Source: Chloroflexota bacterium
GTDB taxonomy: Bacteria; Chloroflexota; Anaerolineae; UBA1429
Reading direction: 5' to 3'
DNA: 18,167 nucleotides
Assembly (NCBI GenBank): GCA_012513595.1
Contig: JAAZBY010000255.1
Location: 1-18,167 of the forward strand
Below the pieces are notes generated by a model, which was not told the origin of the DNA, did no database searches, and worked only from the letters and a program-made list of their open reading frames with translations. This document shows, piece after piece, positions 14,636 to 18,167 of this stretch (the first letter of the stretch is position 1; the number at the start of each line of letters is the position of its first letter). The translations under genes and the position numbers were made by a program.

Positions 14636-15436
14636 CTAGGCCTCGTGCCGCTGGCGATAGGCCTCAAAGAGGAACACCGCCGTGGCGATGGCGGCGTTCA
14701 GCGACTCGGCATCCTCGTCCATGGGCAGCCGTACGCGGACGTCGGCCAGGGCCTGCGCCTCCGGGCCGGCGCCGTGCGCCTCGCTGCCGACGATGAGCAC
14801 CGTGGGAACGGTCCAGTCCAGCCGCCAGGGGCTCTCTTCGCCGCGCACATCGGTGAGGACGCAGCGTTTGCCCGCTACCAGCTCTTCGATCTCTGGCCAG
14901 GCCAGGTTCGGCAGAATGCGCAGAGCAAAGTGCGCCCCCATGCCGGCGCGCACCACCTTGGGCGCATAGGCGTCCACGCACCCGGTGGAGAGGAGCACGC
15001 TGTCGACGCCGGTGGCCACGCAAGTGCGCAGGATGGTGCCGAGGTTGCCCGGGTCGCGTAGGCTGTCGAGCAGGACGGCCAGGCTCACCCCGCGGGCGGC
15101 GGCCCGGTCGGGGGGCGGTATCGGCGCCACGGCCAGGATGCCCTGGGGCGTCTCGGTATCGGCCATGTGAGCCAGTACCTGCGGGGTGACCTGCCACATC
15201 GGCGTGGCGCCCCTGGCCAGCTCCGCTACCAGGCGCTCCCCGGGCGGCTCGGCCGCATAGTCCGCGGTAAAAAAGACGGAGGCGAATCCGCCCTGCAGCT
15301 GGAGCGCCTGAGCCACCAATCGGTGGCCCTCGAGGATATAGCGCTCCTCGCGATAGCGGACCCGCCTCGTGTGTAAGGATCGGGTGTACTTGGCTTGCGG
15401 GTTGCTGGTACTGGAGATCGCGCCCAGAACCGCCAA
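14636..15436 (-). CDS. SpoU/TrmH-family RNA 2'-O-methyltransferase
   Basis: This 266-aa protein shows all three SPOUT knot motifs: LRDPGNLGTILRTCVATGVD (motif 1), LIVGSEAHGAGPEA (motif 2) and ESLNAAIATAVFLFE (motif 3). The N-terminus (ISSTSNPQAKYTRSL, then RYREERYILEGHRLVAQAL) is the usual substrate-binding domain of 23S rRNA 2'-O-methyltransferases of the RlmB/TsnR type. It methylates a ribose using S-adenosylmethionine; the exact site is unknown. The start is uncertain: TTG 15436 lies 7 bases after the rplT stop and precedes the family-typical sequence, while TTG 15484 would overlap rplT by 41 bases. Its place directly after rplT is common in bacteria. Stop is TAG. Confidence 0.9.
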   Translation of the reverse strand: MAVLGAISSTSNPQAKYTRSLHTRRVRYREERYILEGHRLVAQALQLQGGFASVFFTADYAAEPPGERLVAELARGATPMWQVTPQVLAHMADTETPQGILAVAPIPPPDRAAARGVSLAVLLDSLRDPGNLGTILRTCVATGVDSVLLSTGCVDAYAPKVVRAGMGAHFALRILPNLAWPEIEELVAGKRCVLTDVRGEESPWRLDWTVPTVLIVGSEAHGAGPEAQALADVRVRLPMDEDAESLNAAIATAVFLFEAYRQRHEA

Positions 15437-15443
15437 GGCCGTG

Positions 15444-15800
15444 CTACGCCCGGGCCTCGCCAGCCATGCGTGCCAGGCTGGCAAACGCCTGGGGATCGCT
15501 CACGGCCACTTCGGCCAGCATCTTGCGGTTGATATCCACGCCCGACAGGCGCAGCCCGTTGATGAGACGGCTGTAGCTGAGGCCGTTCTCGCGCGCCGCG
15601 GCATTGATGCGCACAATCCACAGCCGGCGCATGTCGCGCTTGCGCACTCGCCGGTCACGGGTGGAGTAGAACATCGACTTGAGCATCGCCTCATTGGCGC
15701 GGCGGAACAGCCGATGCTTCGTATCGTACTGGCCCTTCGTTATCTTGAGGACCTTCTTGTGTCTCTGACGGTGGGCGACGCTTGCCTTAATCCTGGTCAC
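15444..15800 (-). CDS. rplT: 50S ribosomal protein L20
   Basis: A complete 118-aa L20. Basic N-terminus (TRIKASVAHRQRHKKVLKIT), core LFRRANEAMLKSMFYSTRDR, and the strongly conserved MRRLWIVRINAAARENGLSY, ending at Ala-Arg-Ala. L20 binds 23S rRNA early in large-subunit assembly and represses its own operon in several bacteria. GTG 15800 follows AAAGGGG. Third gene of infC-rpmI-rplT. The KGQYDTKHRLF segment differs from the common KGYRGARSKLF form, which may mark its lineage. Stop is TAG. Confidence 0.98.
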   Translation of the reverse strand: MTRIKASVAHRQRHKKVLKITKGQYDTKHRLFRRANEAMLKSMFYSTRDRRVRKRDMRRLWIVRINAAARENGLSYSRLINGLRLSGVDINRKMLAEVAVSDPQAFASLARMAGEARA

Positions 15801-15855
15801 GTTGTGTTACCCCTTTTCGTGTGATCCGGCCGTTCGACGGCCGGCGACTCTTTCC

Positions 15856-16065
15856 CTAGTGCTTGCCGAGGTAAGGAGCGAGACGCGTGACGCGCTTGAT
15901 CTCGCCAGGCGTATCGACTTCGACCATGCGGGTAAAGAGGCGCTTCACACGCGCGGAGCGCTTGCGTCGCAGGTGTCCTTTCGGACCACGAGTACGGACC
16001 AGCTTGCCCGAACCGGTTAGCTTGAAGCGCTTAGCGGTGGCCTTGTGGGTCTTGATCTTAGGCAC
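15856..16065 (-). CDS. rpmI: 50S ribosomal protein L35
   Basis: A complete 69-aa L35: PKIKTHKATAKRFKLTGSGK, a central RRKRSARVKR, and ending APYLGKH. GTG 16065 is preceded by GGAGG at 9-base spacing. It lies between infC and rplT, the standard order, about 30 bases after infC and 55 bases before rplT. Stop is TAG. Confidence 0.97.
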   Translation of the reverse strand: MPKIKTHKATAKRFKLTGSGKLVRTRGPKGHLRRKRSARVKRLFTRMVEVDTPGEIKRVTRLAPYLGKH

Positions 16066-16095
16066 TTGTAGGAACCTCCAACACGAACAAAAATG

Positions 16096-16617
16096 CTACT
16101 CGGTCTTGACGGCCGGCGCCAAGACCATCAGCATGGCATAGCCGTCCATCTTGGGGAACTGCTCGACCACGGCCACATCGCTCATCGTCTCTGCGATGCG
16201 CCGCAGCATCTCACGCGCGTTGTCCGAGTAGGTGATCTCGCGCCCGCGGAAGCGAACGCGCACCCGCACCTTGGCCCCGTCGGCCAAGAACGCGCGCGCC
16301 CGGTTCGTCTTCACCTGGATGTCATGCTCGGCCATCTTGGGGTGAAGCCGCACCTCTTTGACATCGACCTGTTTCTGGGCTTTACGCGCCTCCCGTTCAC
16401 GGCGGGCGCGCTCGTACATGAACTTCCCATAGTCCAGCATGCGGCAGACCGGGGGACGAGCGGTCGGTGCGATCTCCACCAGGTCAAGCCCACGCTCTTG
16501 GGCCATCATGAAGGCTTCCCTGGTAGGGTAAATCCCTAGCTGCTTACCCGTTTCATCGATCAGCCGGACCTCTGGTACCCTGATCTCCCTGTTCAGGCGA
16601 TGCTCTCTGTTACTGAT
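16096..16617 (-). CDS. infC: Translation initiation factor IF-3, probably starting at an ATC codon
   Basis: IF3 prevents premature subunit joining and checks start codons on the 30S subunit. The product (173 aa) shows the N-terminal ISNREHRLNREIRVPEVRLI, the linker motif RPPVCRMLDYGKF, and a C-terminal domain with HPKMAEHDIQVK and VRVRFRGREITY. The best start is ATC 16617-16615: GGGAAAGGA (16633-16625) sits 7 bases upstream, and homologous infC genes use rare AUU/AUC/AUA starts for autoregulation. The in-frame ATG at 16635 would add six residues but overlaps this Shine-Dalgarno sequence and has none of its own. An in-frame ATG at 16725 lies within the promoter. Stop is TAG. Confidence 0.93.
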   Translation of the reverse strand: MSNREHRLNREIRVPEVRLIDETGKQLGIYPTREAFMMAQERGLDLVEIAPTARPPVCRMLDYGKFMYERARREREARKAQKQVDVKEVRLHPKMAEHDIQVKTNRARAFLADGAKVRVRVRFRGREITYSDNAREMLRRIAETMSDVAVVEQFPKMDGYAMLMVLAPAVKTE

Positions 16618-16656
16618 TGTTGAGTCCTTTCCCATATGTGATGGAACACAGAAGCG

Positions 16657-16676
16657 GATTCGAGGCAACCCGAATC
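16657..16676 (-). other. Hairpin in the infC leader
   Basis: GATTCG (16657-16662) pairs with CGAATC (16671-16676), with two further G-C pairs inside beyond a single-base bulge. It lies in the leader of about 80 bases between the promoter and the ATC start. Whether it regulates is unknown. Confidence 0.4.
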
Positions 16677-16706
16677 TGCCGGCCAGCCATACGCTGACGG
16701 ACGTGT

Positions 16707-16735
16707 AGTCTACCATGCGAGCCATTGAGTGTCAA
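16707..16735 (-). promoter_or_regulatory. Promoter for infC-rpmI-rplT and downstream methyltransferases
   Basis: On the minus strand a perfect TTGACA (16735-16730), a 17-base spacer and TAGACT (16712-16707). The predicted start is near 16700. It lies between the thrS hairpin and infC, so the ribosomal operon need not depend on thrS transcription. Confidence 0.85.
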
Positions 16736-16762
16736 GTTGAACGCGGCTCGCCGGCCATCGAC

Positions 16763-16793
16763 CTCGGGCAGGGCCGCCGTGGCCCTGCCCGAG
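16763..16793 (-). terminator. Hairpin after thrS
   Basis: A perfect 13-bp stem (arms 16763-16775 and 16781-16793) with a 5-base loop lies 10 bases after the thrS stop and just before the infC promoter. There is no T-run on the minus strand, but position and stem strength suggest a transcription end or a barrier. Confidence 0.6.
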
Positions 16794-16802
16794 ACCTCCG
16801 TT

Positions 16803-18167
16803 CTACAGATCGGAGGGGCTGCGCGATTCGACCAGCCCCTGCGCGCGGGCGATGTACTCGTCGACCGACATGCTCCCCAGGTTCTCGTTCGTGCGCAGCC
16901 GCACCGAGACGGCGCCGGTCTCCGCCTCGCGGTCGCCCACCACGAGCATGTAGGGGATCTTGAGCAGTTGGGCAGCGCGGATCTTGGCGTTCATGCGGTC
17001 GGAGGAGTCGTCCACCGCGACGCGCAGGCCGGCCTCCCGCAGCCGCCCGGCCACCTCGTGCGCATAGTCATTGTGCCGGTCAGCAATGGGGATCACCCGC
17101 GCCTGCACCGGGGCCAGCCACAGCGGGAAGGCTCCCCCGTAGTGCTCGATGAGCACCCCGAAGAAGCGCTCCAGCGAGCCGAGCAGAGCTCGGTGGACCA
17201 TGTAGGGGCGGTGTTCCTTGCCGTCGGCGCCCACGTAGACCATGCCGAACCGGTCGGGCATGTTAAAGTCGAACTGGATGGTCGTCATCTGCCACTCGCG
17301 GCCCAGGGCGTCTTTGATCTTCAGGTCGATCTTGGGGCCGTAGAACGCCCCGCCGCCCTCATCGATCTCGTAGGGCAGCCCCTCGACCTCCAGCGCCCGC
17401 CGCAGAGACTCCGTGGCCTGCTCCCAGCGCTCCTCCTCACCCACGGCCTTGCCGGCTGCGGGCCTGGTGGCCAGGTAGGGGCGGATGTCGGTGAAGCCCA
17501 GGTCGCGCCACAGCCTCATCGAGAAGCGCAGCACCCCCAGGATCTCATCCTGAATCTGCTCCGGCGTGCAGATGATGTGCGCATCATCCTGGGTAAAGCC
17601 GCGAACGCGCAACAGGCCGTGCAGCACGCCGCTGCGCTCATAGCGGTACACGGTGCCCAGCTCGGCCCAGCGCAACGGCAGGTCGCGGTACGAGCGCGTC
17701 TGCGTCTGGTAGACCAGGATGTGGAAGGGGCAGTTCATGGGCTTCAGGTAGTAGTCCTGCCCGTCGATGTCCATCGGCGAGTACATCCCCTCGCGGTAAA
17801 AGTCGAGGTGCCCGGATGTCTCCCACAGCCAGGAGCGGCCGATGTGCGGCGTGTACAGAATGTCATAGCCGCCCTCATAGTGCCGCTTGCGCCAGAAATC
17901 CTCGATGATGGCCCGCAGGCGCGCCCCGTTGGGGTGCCAGTAGACGAGCCCGGCGCCGGCCTGCTCGTGCAGGCTGAACAGGTCCAGCTCGCGGCCCAGG
18001 CGGCGATGGTCACGCTTCTCGATCTCGGCCAGCCAGTCCAGGTGCTGCTTGAGATCCTCCTTGCTGGGGAAGATGGTGCCATAGATGCGCTGCAGCATGG
18101 GGCGGCTCTCGTCACCGCGCCAGTAGGCTCCCGCCACGCTCATCAGCTTGAAGTGCTGCGGCACGGC
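16803..18167 (-). CDS. thrS: Threonyl-tRNA synthetase, lacking its N-terminus at the window edge
   Basis: The frame is open to the window end and ends at TAG 16805-16803, covering about 454 residues: the end of the editing-domain region ([16 protein letters not shown]), the class II catalytic core and the anticodon-binding domain. Visible are the zinc ligands in [18 protein letters not shown] and [14 protein letters not shown], the motif 2 region ([18 protein letters not shown]), and the C-terminal [12 protein letters not shown] and [13 protein letters not shown] segments. It charges tRNA-Thr. The TGS and most of the editing domain lie outside the window, so the true start is not visible. An ATG-like reading at 18164 is not a real start. 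thrS followed by infC-rpmI-rplT is a widespread order. Confidence 0.97.
   Translation of the reverse strand, partial: AVPQHFKLMSVAGAYWRGDESRPMLQRIYGTIFPSKEDLKQHLDWLAEIEKRDHRRLGRELDLFSLHEQAGAGLVYWHPNGARLRAIIEDFWRKRHYEGGYDILYTPHIGRSWLWETSGHLDFYREGMYSPMDIDGQDYYLKPMNCPFHILVYQTQTRSYRDLPLRWAELGTVYRYERSGVLHGLLRVRGFTQDDAHIICTPEQIQDEILGVLRFSMRLWRDLGFTDIRPYLATRPAAGKAVGEEERWEQATESLRRALEVEGLPYEIDEGGGAFYGPKIDLKIKDALGREWQMTTIQFDFNMPDRFGMVYVGADGKEHRPYMVHRALLGSLERFFGVLIEHYGGAFPLWLAPVQARVIPIADRHNDYAHEVAGRLREAGLRVAVDDSSDRMNAKIRAAQLLKIPYMLVVGDREAETGAVSVRLRTNENLGSMSVDEYIARAQGLVESRSPSDL

Noticed and set aside
16636..16725. IF3 starting at ATG 16725
   Set aside because: That start lies between the -35 and -10 boxes of the infC promoter and so upstream of the predicted transcript start.

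Overview
The window is a gene-dense, GC-rich bacterial chromosome segment with 18 protein genes. I saw no transposon, phage, CRISPR array or tRNA. The content suggests a Chloroflexota-type genome: RNase Y, a YaaT/RicT protein, a Gram-positive-style LexA box at recA, sigma70-like promoters, and L20/L35/IF3 sequences. That placement rests on family impressions, not on a search.

Layout. 1-3333 (+): the end of a uridine-kinase-like nucleoside kinase, a GH3 glycosidase and a two-domain GNAT acetyltransferase. A strong hairpin at 3364-3406 separates these from a minus-strand pair: an unrecognised 278-aa protein with its own promoter, and a D-cysteine desulfhydrase-type PLP enzyme. 5513-10312 (+): an SOS-type promoter, recA, a structured intergenic region ending in an intrinsic terminator, recX, rny (RNase Y) and a PHP-domain phosphatase. 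10335-10366 is a second bidirectional hairpin. 10396-12740 (-): holB then ricT (PSP1), the latter with a long arginine-rich tail. 12843-13450 (+): a promoter and a stand-alone CinA C-terminal amidohydrolase. 13447-18167 (-): thrS (cut by the window edge), then infC-rpmI-rplT, a SpoU RNA methyltransferase and a THUMP/UPF0020 RNA methyltransferase.

Functional themes are recombination and SOS repair (recA, recX), RNA decay (RNase Y, its likely partner RicT, and a PHP phosphatase that may act on nucleotides), replication (delta prime) and translation (ThrRS, IF3, L35, L20, two RNA methyltransferases).

The most striking observation is that both recA and recX are interrupted by a single in-frame TAG, at codon 156 of recA and codon 171 of recX. 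The reading frame and family similarity continue intact on the far side of each. TAG is also the normal stop for 14 of the 18 genes here, which is odd for a GC-rich genome. Sequencing error, recent inactivation of a recombination locus, and amber read-through are all open explanations. A second notable point is that infC most likely starts at a rare ATC codon with a good Shine-Dalgarno sequence.
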